Shown: positions 53,599 to 62,496, counted from the stretch's first letter. The stretch is 64,000 nt of DNA from Bacteroidota bacterium (GCA_026391455.1 JAPLEH010000017.1:118258-182257), one strand, 5' to 3'. Notes: generated by a model not told the origin, from the sequence alone. Program-made: numbers and translations.

Positions 53599-54492
53599 AT
53601 GAGTTCTAAAAGCGTTAAAGTTGGAGCAAAAACATTTGTCTGGTCAATGGCTATAGGAATTACAGTTATCCTTATTGTTGAAAACCTTGCCATGGATTGG
53701 TTGAACAATTTTCTAGGTGCTTACTTAGGTAGGTACTATCCAGTAATCATAATCGCTTTTGTATTGGCTGTGATTCGATTGTTTTCACTTATTCATACCT
53801 ATTTGCTTGATGTAAACAATCTAGAATTCGCTAAAGTTATCAGCCGGAAAACATTCGATACGCTTCTTCCTGTTAGGGATGATATTTTAGCCGATAAAAA
53901 GCTACATCAGTTTTCTGATGCTATACTTTCTGAGGCGGCAATTGTTATTCGGGATTTGGGCACCATTGCAAAGGATACGGCACTACCAATTCATGACGAG
54001 TTTCAAAGAATACAAATAATCAGACATTTGTTTCTTTCTAAGCCTGATAAGGAAATATTTGCTTTAACATATGACACTCGTGATTATTTCATGAATTTCT
54101 GGAATCCTGTTTTGTCAAACGGATTTCTAGAAGCCAATGAAAAAGCTGCTGAAAAGGCAAAAATCATTCGGGTTTTTATTTTTAATAAGAAGGATTTCGA
54201 GTCTAATCAAGAGAAAAGAGAACGATTTGAAATGATAAAAGATAGCCTGGAAGAGATTAATAAATCAAAGAGAATACAAACTCATTTACTTTGGGAGGAT
54301 CAATTGCCAAGTAGTTTTCCCAAGCAAAGTTTTTTAATTATTGATCATCGTATCACTTCAGCTAGTCAGCATAATGATAATTTGGCTTACGTTTCCTTTG
54401 GGGATAAAGGAAAGCTCAATGAGCTTTCCAGAAGGCGTAAAATTCTCGTTGAGAAATTAAAAAATTATGAGAGTAGTAATTCTTCCAATTAA
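53599..54492 (+). CDS. Two-TM membrane protein with cytoplasmic domain of unknown function
   Basis: The 297 residues have two N-terminal TM helices (about 12-32 and 44-66). The rest is cytoplasmic: a helical linker, FALTYDTRDYFMNFWNPVLS near 150, and a Rossmann-like or PLD-like end (KIIRVFIFNKKDFE, SFLIIDHRITSASQHNDNLA). The paired 'FIF.. / LIIDHR' strands recall a nucleotide or phosphodiesterase-type sensor, but I cannot assign one. It is 24 bp after the M20D gene. Confidence 0.7.
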   Translation: MSSKSVKVGAKTFVWSMAIGITVILIVENLAMDWLNNFLGAYLGRYYPVIIIAFVLAVIRLFSLIHTYLLDVNNLEFAKVISRKTFDTLLPVRDDILADKKLHQFSDAILSEAAIVIRDLGTIAKDTALPIHDEFQRIQIIRHLFLSKPDKEIFALTYDTRDYFMNFWNPVLSNGFLEANEKAAEKAKIIRVFIFNKKDFESNQEKRERFEMIKDSLEEINKSKRIQTHLLWEDQLPSSFPKQSFLIIDHRITSASQHNDNLAYVSFGDKGKLNELSRRRKILVEKLKNYESSNSSN

Positions 54493-54673
54493 TCCGCCCA
54501 TCACCTTCACATACACTTAGTTCACTCTAGTCCTCTATAATTTTTCTTTTGAGTCGAGCATATTTTTTTTTAAACAACAATGAGCTTTTGTATCTTTAAT
54601 CAGCATCGGTATCCCGCAGTCGGAACACATAATACCGCCACATCGCCAATGCTTTTAAGTTTGCAGCTATACT

Positions 54674-55630
54674 ATGGCAACACTTCAACAACTTCGTGAT
54701 GAATATTTGAGGTTATCTCAACCCGATAATATTGAAGATTGTATTGATGCATTAGATAGATATTGTAACTTTTTTCTTTCTGCTATCAAAAATCATCAGA
54801 CGGAAAATAATACTTCAGCTCAAGACATTGATGCTAAGATTATTATGCAAATGATGATGACCAAAGCACTTCACATTAAAAGTGCAATAAATGGGGTTGA
54901 ATTTGATACTAAAAAAGGGGTCAAACTCAATAAAATTATTGATCCGACTATTATAGCTTCCTTAATCAGGAATGTGTACGAAATGGCGGCTATGTTTAAT
55001 TTAATATATCGTACTAATAAGCAGGGTGATGAAAGGGATATTGTATATAAGTTATGGGTTATTTCAGGGCTCAAGTATCGACAACGCTTTTCTGTTCATA
55101 TTACTACTCAGGAGAACCAAGTAAAACTTAAAAGCGAAGATGAGATTATTAAAGATTATATAAGGGAAATAGAAGCCACATATTTGTATAAAAGTATTAG
55201 TGAAAAGGATAAGGTTAAAATAAAGAGACTAATAGATGATAATTATTATTTAATGCAATTCGAAGGTAATCGTGTAAAAGTTTTACATTGGCAGGCTTTA
55301 ATTGAAACAATGAAGTGTAAGCAAGATTTCTTTCAAAGAATTTATACATATTTTTCTCTTTATTCACACCCATCGAATGTAAGTGTATTTCAGTTTAGAG
55401 ATATGTTCATGCCAGATGAAAATTCATTTATTTTCACGACAACTTTTAATATGAAGTATGTATTTATGCTGTTGAGTATTTTTATTGCTGATTACATTAC
55501 TTTATTTCCACAAGTATTAAAGACGTTCAACAATCTTGATTTGATGGATCAATTAATTATTAATAACAATAACATTTTTGCAAGGGATTATTTTTATTCA
55601 ATAAACGACTCATGGAAAGAACTCGGTTAG
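54674..55630 (+). CDS. Unrecognised helical protein, DUF5677-like
   Basis: The 318 residues are almost all helical and AT-rich in coding. IDPTIIASLIRNVYEMAAMF near 96 and YFSLYSHPSNVSVFQF near 232 form the arginine/histidine pattern of DUF5677-type proteins, a family linked to abortive infection. The link is by layout only. No signal peptide; a hydrophobic run near 255-275 may be buried. The gene has its own upstream region of 180 bp and probably stands alone. Confidence 0.65.
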   Translation: MATLQQLRDEYLRLSQPDNIEDCIDALDRYCNFFLSAIKNHQTENNTSAQDIDAKIIMQMMMTKALHIKSAINGVEFDTKKGVKLNKIIDPTIIASLIRNVYEMAAMFNLIYRTNKQGDERDIVYKLWVISGLKYRQRFSVHITTQENQVKLKSEDEIIKDYIREIEATYLYKSISEKDKVKIKRLIDDNYYLMQFEGNRVKVLHWQALIETMKCKQDFFQRIYTYFSLYSHPSNVSVFQFRDMFMPDENSFIFTTTFNMKYVFMLLSIFIADYITLFPQVLKTFNNLDLMDQLIINNNNIFARDYFYSINDSWKELG

Positions 55631-55852
55631 GATAAAAAATTAATATTGGTTTAGATAATAGTTGACTTGACTTTGGAAGAATCAGCAAAAGCAATTCTGC
55701 TGTTCTTAACTTAATGGCTTGACAATTTCCGCAAGTGGGAGGCTTATTATTAGAATCTTAATTGACTCAAAGTGAATATGCTATTGTTTATATTCCAATC
55801 ATTTAAAAAAATAAAGTTTATAGATCTAAAGAAAAATCCCTAAAATAGATAA

Positions 55853-56812
55853 ATGAGAAGATTTAAAAAAGTAACAACTGTCACTCCCAAAAGAAATTGG
55901 GAGTTTTATTTTGGAATAATAGGAATTACAATAGGGCTTGTAGGCCTGGTTGTTAGTTATAAATCATGTACATCTGCCAGAGATATTGCTGCTGATTCTG
56001 GTAGTTTCGACAGGCCGAATTTAGTTTTAGGGATTGCGAATTATATCTTACCTAATAATAATAGCCAAGATACTACAGCACTGATTTTTTGCAGAACCAA
56101 TAATGACAGTTCAGTTAATATTTGCAATCTCCCTTTTCAAATAAGCAATTTTGGGAAAAAGACTGCTCAGGATATTAAAGCCCTTATTGAATTCCCAAAG
56201 ATCACTTCGCTGGCAGTAATGGATACAAGCGCTTTGGTATATTCAGCTCCAAAAGTAACTAGTTTTATTAGATCAATAAACGAGAACAAAGAATCAAATT
56301 TCATTACTTATAGTATTGGGGAAATTAACCCCGGACTTATGGTTGAGTTTAATGAGCCTTTCAATTTCCATAAGACTGAAGTAAAAACAAGCGTTCCGAT
56401 TAATGACACTTTTTCCTTCAATGTGAATGTGAGTTATTCTCTTCCATTCAATATATCACTTACGGCTAAGGATATTCCAAGTCAAAGGCAACATTTTTCA
56501 ATAACAACTGTGCTTGATACAAGCGTAAAAAGTGTTGTAAATTTATTTGTTAAGAACACTCCTCGAATTAAAAATGGCAGTAAATCTTTTTTAGTTTTTA
56601 CTCCACAAAAAGAGATTGAGAGCAGGTATGATAGCCTTAAATTAGTTCAGTATAACATTTGTAAAGCATGTTATTTTTTAGTAGGTATTAAGGATACTTC
56701 TCCAAATCAGGATATGATTGTTGTATTTTATGATCATGAAAATAAATTATCTAAGATTTATGTATATGACGAAAACAGTATTTTTAAGCAGGAATTAGTA
56801 ATAGATAAATGA
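55853..56812 (+). CDS. Single-TM protein with extracytoplasmic domain, unknown function
   Basis: The 319 residues have one TM helix near 18-37 (FYFGIIGITIGLVGLVVSYK) after a basic start (MRRFKKVTTVTPKRNW), so the C-terminal domain is probably on the far side of the membrane. It is all-beta (SVNICNLPFQISNFGKKTAQ, FNVNVSYSLPFNISLT), perhaps Ig-like, ending in a small alpha/beta part (FLVGIKDTSPNQDMIVVFYD). Not recognised. In the AT-rich island between orphan genes. Confidence 0.65.
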   Translation: MRRFKKVTTVTPKRNWEFYFGIIGITIGLVGLVVSYKSCTSARDIAADSGSFDRPNLVLGIANYILPNNNSQDTTALIFCRTNNDSSVNICNLPFQISNFGKKTAQDIKALIEFPKITSLAVMDTSALVYSAPKVTSFIRSINENKESNFITYSIGEINPGLMVEFNEPFNFHKTEVKTSVPINDTFSFNVNVSYSLPFNISLTAKDIPSQRQHFSITTVLDTSVKSVVNLFVKNTPRIKNGSKSFLVFTPQKEIESRYDSLKLVQYNICKACYFLVGIKDTSPNQDMIVVFYDHENKLSKIYVYDENSIFKQELVIDK

Positions 56813-57300
56813 GATTTATGTTTTCTCCGCCAGACTTCAATTGTTCCCACCATTTGCAATTTAGGAACAATTCTTTTTGCTTCTCACTGAGAAATTTGGT
56901 TTTATTGATTTCTCCTTAGCTTTTAAAACATCTTCGTAGCCCCACCACTCCCGCATATTTGTCACCCATCACCCAATATTTCCCTCTCTTCCAACCATAG
57001 GAACGGCCCAACTACAAAATGGCAGCACCCCAATATGCGCTAGGAGTCAGCAAAAATCACGTTTTACGGTTAAAGCAATATTTCAGGTATTTGCCTGATC
57101 AGCATTTCGGAACAATACAGTAATATTGCTTTAGAAATAATAACATAGTAAATGAATAAAGTCCGTTCGTAATTTACGGTATTGCTAATACAAAATAGTG
57201 GCGGATGATTTTGAAAAGGGTTTCAAAAGTCGCTCATACGGTTTCGGCACTTCATTGAAATGTTTGTTAGTTCGGCAATGAATTTTTTAAAAATACAGAT
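56813..57300. other. Intergenic region with a 12-bp inverted repeat
   Basis: TAAAGCAATATT at 57071-57082 is the exact inverse of AATATTGCTTTA at 57122-57133, with 39 bp between. It could be a hairpin or a protein-binding pair. No gene seen. It may regulate the Cas2-like/PIN pair that starts at 57301. Confidence 0.5.
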
Positions 57301-57654
57301 ATGGCATCAAAAAAAGCAATCTGGATATCTTACGATTTTGGAATTAAAGGCGATTATACAGGCCTTTTTACCTGGCTTGATAATCATAAGGCGGTGGAGT
57401 GTGGGGCAGGTTTGGCATTCGTCCGTTTTGAGAATACCACTATTACGGATGATGGAAAGGCTTTGATTGAGATAATCAGCAATGATATAAAAGAGTATGT
57501 AAAGTTGTCAAAGTCGGACAGGTTGTATCTCATCTGGAAGGATGATCAGACAGGAAGAGTAAAAGGCGAGTTTATCAACGGCAGCCGGAAGCAATCGCCC
57601 TGGGAGGGATATGGGAAAATTAAGACGGATAACTTTACAGACACTGACGAATGA
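57301..57654 (+). CDS. Cas2/SinR-like small protein, first gene of a PIN-toxin-like pair
   Basis: The 117 residues begin KAIWISYDFGIKGDYTGLFT and WLDNHKAVECGAGLAFVRFE, a beta-alpha-beta start like that of ferredoxin-fold Cas2/VapD-type proteins, often annotated SinR-like. The tail FINGSRKQSPWEGYGKIK is conserved-looking and basic. Whether it is a nuclease, antitoxin or adaptor is unknown. Its stop overlaps the PIN gene start by 4 bp (ATGA), showing a translationally coupled pair. No Cas1, other cas gene or CRISPR array is nearby. Confidence 0.7.
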   Translation: MASKKAIWISYDFGIKGDYTGLFTWLDNHKAVECGAGLAFVRFENTTITDDGKALIEIISNDIKEYVKLSKSDRLYLIWKDDQTGRVKGEFINGSRKQSPWEGYGKIKTDNFTDTDE

Positions 57655-58073
57655 AATTGAAGATTGTTATAGATACTGGCTTCTGGATAGCATTATTCGA
57701 CCCTGCAAAAGACCCGAAAAATAGCCTGGAGGCTGAGCGGATCGCGGATGAAATAGAGGATGAAGAGTTGATTATTCCATTTCCTACACTCTATGAATTT
57801 CTGAATTCACGACTATCAAGACGTGAAGCTAAAATTCAATTAGAACGATTATTAAGTCGTCCTAATGTTATCAAACTTCCCGACACAAAATATAAAGAGC
57901 TGGCACTTGAAAATTTTTTTCTGAAAAGCAAGTCTTTTTATTCCGACATTAGCCTTGCAGATGAAGTGATAAAACTCATGCTGGCAGATAAGAGTTTGAA
58001 AATTGATTATATCGCAGCATTCGATCAGGGCCTGATAAATGATGCGATGGCTCAGGGTATTAAAAAATTGTAG
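57651..58073 (+). CDS. PIN-domain nuclease (toxin-like)
   Basis: The 140 residues have the PIN fold: KIVIDTGFWIALFD with Asp8, FPTLYEFLNSRL with Glu49, SDISLADEVIKLM with Asp104 and IDYIAAFDQGLINDA with Asp125. This is the acidic quartet of RNA-cleaving PIN enzymes such as VapC toxins. The partner upstream is not a usual VapB antitoxin but a Cas2/SinR-like protein. Such a pair could be a toxin-antitoxin or defence module. Confidence 0.85.
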   Translation: MKLKIVIDTGFWIALFDPAKDPKNSLEAERIADEIEDEELIIPFPTLYEFLNSRLSRREAKIQLERLLSRPNVIKLPDTKYKELALENFFLKSKSFYSDISLADEVIKLMLADKSLKIDYIAAFDQGLINDAMAQGIKKL

Positions 58074-58585
58074 GGGGAACGGTTAGGTTTTATACAGCCT
58101 AAACAATAAGTACACTTGAGAATCCTGCGGACTCCGCCAAAAATGGCTGCACCCTTTTTGAAGATTTGGAAAAGAGATTATTGGGTTTTTTGCAAGTACA
58201 ACACATTTCATAATATTGAATCTTCTGTCATATGCTCGTTTCAATCCAATTGCATAACCATCTATTCCACTAATCATTTATCACCCGCATCAACTAAGGG
58301 TTTACCCTCATTGTCCTTTCCAACATTTCTTTTACCAACATCAATATCAACTATTAAATACAGTGCATGATGTTGCAACCAATTCATCTGTTATAAATAC
58401 CCTGTTTTTGGTATTGCAGTACTGCGTAGCGGGGTGTAAGTTCGGGTTATAAAACAATATGTACGCAGCGCCGGATATTACAAGCCATCTTCCGGAGTTC
58501 GTATACAACAGTGAAGCAGCACTCACTTTAAAAAACGGGCGTAATCCGAAAAGCCAGATGAGTAGGAAAACTTTATACCTTATCT
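58074..58585. other. Intergenic region, end of the AT-rich island
   Basis: Composition changes back near here. No ORF longer than about 55 codons with features was found. A 54-codon frame at 58458-58622 overlaps the next gene and looks spurious. No RNA or terminator was recognised after the PIN gene. Confidence 0.5.
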
Positions 58586-59830
58586 ATGTCAAATTGGACA
58601 AAACAGGGGTCGCAGATTTTTAAAGACGGTACCCCCACCTTTCTCAAAGGCGTTTGTTATTCGCCCACACCCATCGGTGCAGCCACCTTTACACCGGGCA
58701 TTGGTGATTGGTTTACCAGCCCCTGGAACGCTATCTGGGAACGCGATTTTCCACTGATGAAAGCTGCGGGCATCAATAATATCCGCACCTATTTTTTCTG
58801 GGCCTGGACGCCCCCGAACGATATGTCGGGATGGAATCCGGTACCCAATCCACTGCCAGCCGTAACATTCGATCACAAACCTTTTTTGGATAGTGCGGCA
58901 AAGCATGGTATTTCTGTTACGATCGGATTGGCATTAGACGGTGGAAATATTTTTGATAACGGTGTGCCGGCATTAGCCACCGCTTATTTCAACTTTTATA
59001 ATCAAACGCTGCAGCAATTGGTTACCCTTTACGGTACGCATCCTGCGGTGATGGGTTTTTGCCTGGGTAATGAACAGAACAACCGGCCCCGCATTGTACG
59101 AAAAGATTTTTGGGACAAATTAGCCGATATGGCCACCGCTGCAAGAGGCCTATTGAAAAGTCAGCAATCGCAGAAACTGCTGCTCTTTGCCATGCAGAAT
59201 GATGATCCGTATATGTTTCAGGCTGTGATAAATGATACGGGTGGTGTAACTGTTCCGCAGCGCTTTGCACAAATATTTGATGCCTGGGGGCTCAATATAT
59301 ATGCCGGTATGAGTACTACGCTGCAGGATTATAAAAACTATGTGGTGAATGGCACCGGTACCATATTGCCCGCCATCATTACCGAATGGGGCATACCCGG
59401 CGGTAAGAATGATGCGAGCCTGCCCCCGCCTCCCTCGCCAGTTCCTTCCGGTACGCCCGCTGCAAGGCAATTGACAGATGCTGAATTTGCCGCCAACATC
59501 AGCAATATTGTAGTGCCTGATCAGCAGGCGATAATTGCTAACCTGAGTTTTGTGGCAGGCGCACAATGGTTTGAGTGGACGGATGAATGGTGGAAAAACG
59601 GTTGGTGGGAGAGTTTGAAACCGCAGGCTACCCCTTGTATTCAGGTGGGCAGCCCCAGTGCCGATTGGCCGGATGATTGGTGGGGATTGAATGGCGTAGC
59701 GCCCGATCCCAGCCGAACCGCCTGCGAAGGTCCCTGGAATCAGGGAGCCAATCAACCCTATCCGCCGGATGTGATCACCGCACGCCCGACACTGGCGAAT
59801 CTGACAGCGTTTTATGGTACGATAAGTTAA
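58586..59830 (+). CDS. Clan GH-A glycoside hydrolase-like protein (TIM barrel)
   Basis: The 414 residues have a TIM barrel pattern: KGVCYSPTPIG near 21, NNIRTYFFWAW near 65, the acid/base segment GFCLGNEQNN (Glu163) and the nucleophile IITEWGIPGG (Glu267), as in GH5/GH72-type enzymes. FVAGAQWFEWTDEWW near 330 closes the barrel; Trp- and Pro-rich loops follow. It has no signal peptide and no sorting tail, so it would be cytoplasmic unless exported otherwise. The glycan target is not clear. A 12-bp perfect inverted repeat lies 14 bp after the stop. Confidence 0.82.
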   Translation: MSNWTKQGSQIFKDGTPTFLKGVCYSPTPIGAATFTPGIGDWFTSPWNAIWERDFPLMKAAGINNIRTYFFWAWTPPNDMSGWNPVPNPLPAVTFDHKPFLDSAAKHGISVTIGLALDGGNIFDNGVPALATAYFNFYNQTLQQLVTLYGTHPAVMGFCLGNEQNNRPRIVRKDFWDKLADMATAARGLLKSQQSQKLLLFAMQNDDPYMFQAVINDTGGVTVPQRFAQIFDAWGLNIYAGMSTTLQDYKNYVVNGTGTILPAIITEWGIPGGKNDASLPPPPSPVPSGTPAARQLTDAEFAANISNIVVPDQQAIIANLSFVAGAQWFEWTDEWWKNGWWESLKPQATPCIQVGSPSADWPDDWWGLNGVAPDPSRTACEGPWNQGANQPYPPDVITARPTLANLTAFYGTIS

Positions 59831-59844
59831 TAAATATAGCTTGT

Positions 59845-59889
59845 GTAAACGCTTCCTATTCCATTTCATGGACCCTGGGAAGCGTTTAC
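59845..59889. other. 12-bp perfect inverted repeat after the glycosidase gene
   Basis: GTAAACGCTTCC (59845-59856) and GGAAGCGTTTAC (59878-59889) are exact inverses with a 21-bp loop that itself contains CCAT..ATGG. Without a T-run it is a poor terminator, and each half holds AAACGCTT, close to a LacI-type half-site. Function open. Confidence 0.45.
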
Positions 59890-60279
59890 TTATTGTACCG
59901 GGTGCGACAATAGATTTCATTGGAAATCTTATTCATATTAAATCAAGTAGAAACGAAAACCCGGCATGGATTTTCAGAAGGGGAGTGGGGTAAGGTGGGC
60001 CGGATAATTAGTGAGGGTTGAAGGATGATAAGTTTTTATTTAGTTGAACGCTTAGTGTTCAATGATCAATAGAAAAAATAAGTAATCCCCTGGAGCCGGA
60101 ATAAACCTCCAAAACAACTTTTAGCATACTGCATACCTTCTCAGCCAGCGGGCAGCCATTTTTTTACTTGTTTTTTTGTATTATTTTCAACTTCAATTGT
60201 GGGCAGATAGTTGGTCAACTACTGTCTTCACAAAGCCCCGTACGATAACTGTTATTTTGTTTTACATATCTCAAATGCT
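59890..60279. other. Intergenic region, nothing recognised
   Basis: No supported gene. The frame upstream of the ankyrin gene is open from 60211 but shows no homology before 60280. Confidence 0.4.
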
Positions 60280-61023
60280 ATGGACTATCTTCAAAAAATA
60301 GTAGGCGATTTTGAAATCCACTCCGCGGAGGGAATTAAGGAATGTTTTGTAAATGGAATGGACCCGAATCAGATGCATAAGGGCAAGCCACTTGTTTATG
60401 AAATGATAAATATGTATCTGCGAAGCCCGAAGTTTAAAGACTGCATCAGGGTATTCGTTGATTTCGGATTGGTATTTGACGAGCAGGTTCTGCTCGCTGT
60501 GTTACTGGATGATGAGGTTTCGCTTGACAGGATGCTGACAGAGAACAAGGAACTGAAAGATAAAAGATATTCGTTAGAGTGTACGTTTACTCCACTATTT
60601 GAGGCAACGCTTCTGCATATTTGTGCCGAATATAATCACCTGAACTGTGCGAAAATTCTTTTGAAGCACGGGGCGGATATCAATGCAAAAGCAGGTGTTG
60701 ACAGCAACGGATTTGGCGGGCAAACTCCGGTGTTTCATACCGTCAATCAACATAATAATGTCTGTATGGACGTGTTGAAATTTCTCGTTTCGCAAAAGGC
60801 AGATCTTTCGCTGACTGTAAGCGGGCTTATTTGGGGAAAAGGCTACGAGTGGGAAACATTTATCCCGTCTGTCAACCCGATCAGTTATGCTATGATGGGC
60901 TTCCTTCGGCAATTTCAGCGAACCGAAAATGATATTTACAAAGTAGTGCATATGTTGATGAAAGCCGCTTACGATATTGACTACAAATCGGAAAACATTC
61001 CTAATAAATACCTTTATCAATGA
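60280..61023 (+). CDS. Ankyrin-repeat protein
   Basis: The 247 residues contain recognisable ankyrin repeats: ATLLHICAEYNHLNCAKILL (near 108-127), HGADINAKAGVDSNGFGGQT (near 130-150) and TPVFHTVNQHNNVCMDVLKF, with weaker ones at the N terminus. No signal peptide. Start at the ATG 60280 (MDYLQKIVGDFEIHS). It overlaps the downstream VOC gene by 4 bp (ATGA), so they are coupled. The role is probably protein binding; the target is unknown. Confidence 0.8.
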   Translation: MDYLQKIVGDFEIHSAEGIKECFVNGMDPNQMHKGKPLVYEMINMYLRSPKFKDCIRVFVDFGLVFDEQVLLAVLLDDEVSLDRMLTENKELKDKRYSLECTFTPLFEATLLHICAEYNHLNCAKILLKHGADINAKAGVDSNGFGGQTPVFHTVNQHNNVCMDVLKFLVSQKADLSLTVSGLIWGKGYEWETFIPSVNPISYAMMGFLRQFQRTENDIYKVVHMLMKAAYDIDYKSENIPNKYLYQ

Positions 61024-61379
61024 ACAGTTATAAAGCATTGTATCTAAGTCCGATGATACCTTCCTATGATTTGAAAGAAACAGGTTTGTTTTTCAAAGAG
61101 GTTTTGGGTTTTTCACCGGTAATGGATACCGACACGTATGCAATTTACCAGAAAGACAATCTGACAATTCATATTTTGCGTGCCGGCGAAGACATCGGAC
61201 AAATGGATTTTTATTTAGCAATTGATGATGTCGACGGACTTTGGGCATCAATAAAGGACAAAGTAACCGGATTGAAAGTAAGAGCCCCGTTTGACCGTGA
61301 CTATGGAATGAGAGAACTGCATATTGAAGTACCTCACACAAAGACCCTTTTGTTAATCGGCCAAGAGATTAAAAAATAG
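61020..61379 (+). CDS. VOC-family (glyoxalase-like) protein coupled to ankyrin gene
   Basis: The 119 residues start LSPMIPSYDLKETGLFFKEV, a typical VOC alpha-helix after strand one, continue MDTDTYAIYQKDNLTIHILR and DFYLAIDDVDGLWASIKDK, and end MRELHIEVPHTKTLLLIGQ. The metal-ligand positions near residues 12, 50 and 100 are not clearly His/Glu, so enzymatic activity is uncertain. The 4-bp overlap with the ankyrin gene implies a joint function. Confidence 0.78.
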   Translation: MNSYKALYLSPMIPSYDLKETGLFFKEVLGFSPVMDTDTYAIYQKDNLTIHILRAGEDIGQMDFYLAIDDVDGLWASIKDKVTGLKVRAPFDRDYGMRELHIEVPHTKTLLLIGQEIKK

Positions 61380-61489
61380 GAAACAAACGCCAGGCAGCGG
61401 CTCACAACCCAGGGTATCATTTCAAACAATATTCCCTTCTGTATTACGTTCAAAGGCGAGCCAGTCTTAATTAATAGCCATCTCTACGT

Positions 61490-62458
61490 ATGATACGAAC
61501 TTTTTTTATTTCAATTCTTATTTTCCAATCAATAGTACTGTGTGCACAGGGATATATTCCTTTAGCAATCACTGAAAGAATGTCTCCCGGGCAGGAGCAG
61601 CAGGATAAGATCCCTTTATTTGACCGGCATGAATTGAAGGTGCGAAAAGCGGATTCGGCTTATATTATTTACCATCCGGCCAGTTGGGCAGAATATCACC
61701 CAACATTAAATCCCTGCAATTGTCCCTATAGTGATACAGTGGCGATTTATGTGTTCGATAAGGAGGGAAGAGTAGTTCAGGAAATTAATTTTGTACAATT
61801 GGGCGATTATGGCTCAGGATTTCAATACGACAGTACAGGAAAGTCGATCGCAAGAATTTCATTCAGAAAAGAGGGAGCCAGACGGGGCTATGTATATGCC
61901 CCTTATCTGCAGGTTACTGATAGCAATGCAAATGATTTCAGAACTACGATTGTCCGGCAGAAAGATGGTACAGACAGCCTGATTACCCATATTCACTTCA
62001 GCAGGTTTCAACATGGCTCGGATACGGCTTTTGTGACGGTACGCCGCTACAATGCCGGGGGGCAGTTAATCGCTATCCAGAGTTCGGTGAATGCCCGCAA
62101 TAAACGGGAACTGTGTGATGATACCGGGGAATTTACTTATCATTTTACCTATGCCTATGATAGTGCAGGTCGCCTTACATATAAACGAAATATGCGTGAA
62201 GATAAGTACACTACCTATTCTTATTTCCCCTGGGGCAGAATTTCAGAAAGCAGGACAGCGGCCACCGGGGAACTGCTGTCCAGCTATTATTCGCTCCGGG
62301 AAGATCATAAAGGCGGAAAAACGATCACGGATAACAACCGTCTACTGATTCTTTCGCCCCTGGAAAAGAACAGTAAATTATTTGGTTTGAAAACGGTTGT
62401 AACTTCTGGGGAAGTGCCGCTGGTGGAGTATTATGAGATCGTGTATAAGTACCGGTAA
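61490..62458 (+). CDS. Hypothetical exported protein with an RHS-like YD motif
   Basis: The 322 residues have a signal peptide (MIRTFFISILIFQSIVLCAQ). The mature part is beta-rich with paired Cys in LNPCNCPYSD near 77. Near the C terminus it contains YHFTYAYDSAGRLTYKRN, a single YD-repeat-like segment as in RHS proteins, and a preceding VRRYNAGGQLIAIQSSVN. No sorting tail. Not recognised as a family. It ends 39 bp before the next gene's chosen start. Confidence 0.68.
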   Translation: MIRTFFISILIFQSIVLCAQGYIPLAITERMSPGQEQQDKIPLFDRHELKVRKADSAYIIYHPASWAEYHPTLNPCNCPYSDTVAIYVFDKEGRVVQEINFVQLGDYGSGFQYDSTGKSIARISFRKEGARRGYVYAPYLQVTDSNANDFRTTIVRQKDGTDSLITHIHFSRFQHGSDTAFVTVRRYNAGGQLIAIQSSVNARNKRELCDDTGEFTYHFTYAYDSAGRLTYKRNMREDKYTTYSYFPWGRISESRTAATGELLSSYYSLREDHKGGKTITDNNRLLILSPLEKNSKLFGLKTVVTSGEVPLVEYYEIVYKYR

Positions 62459-62496
62459 ATTTTGTGCAATTCTTTCATTTTCCTCATCTGGAAGTC

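Noticed and set aside
57301-57654. Cas2 of a CRISPR-Cas system
   Set aside because: No Cas1, other cas gene or array is in the window, and the coupled partner is a PIN nuclease.
58458-58622. 54-codon ORF before the glycosidase
   Set aside because: No similarity, overlaps the glycosidase start and has ordinary intergenic composition.
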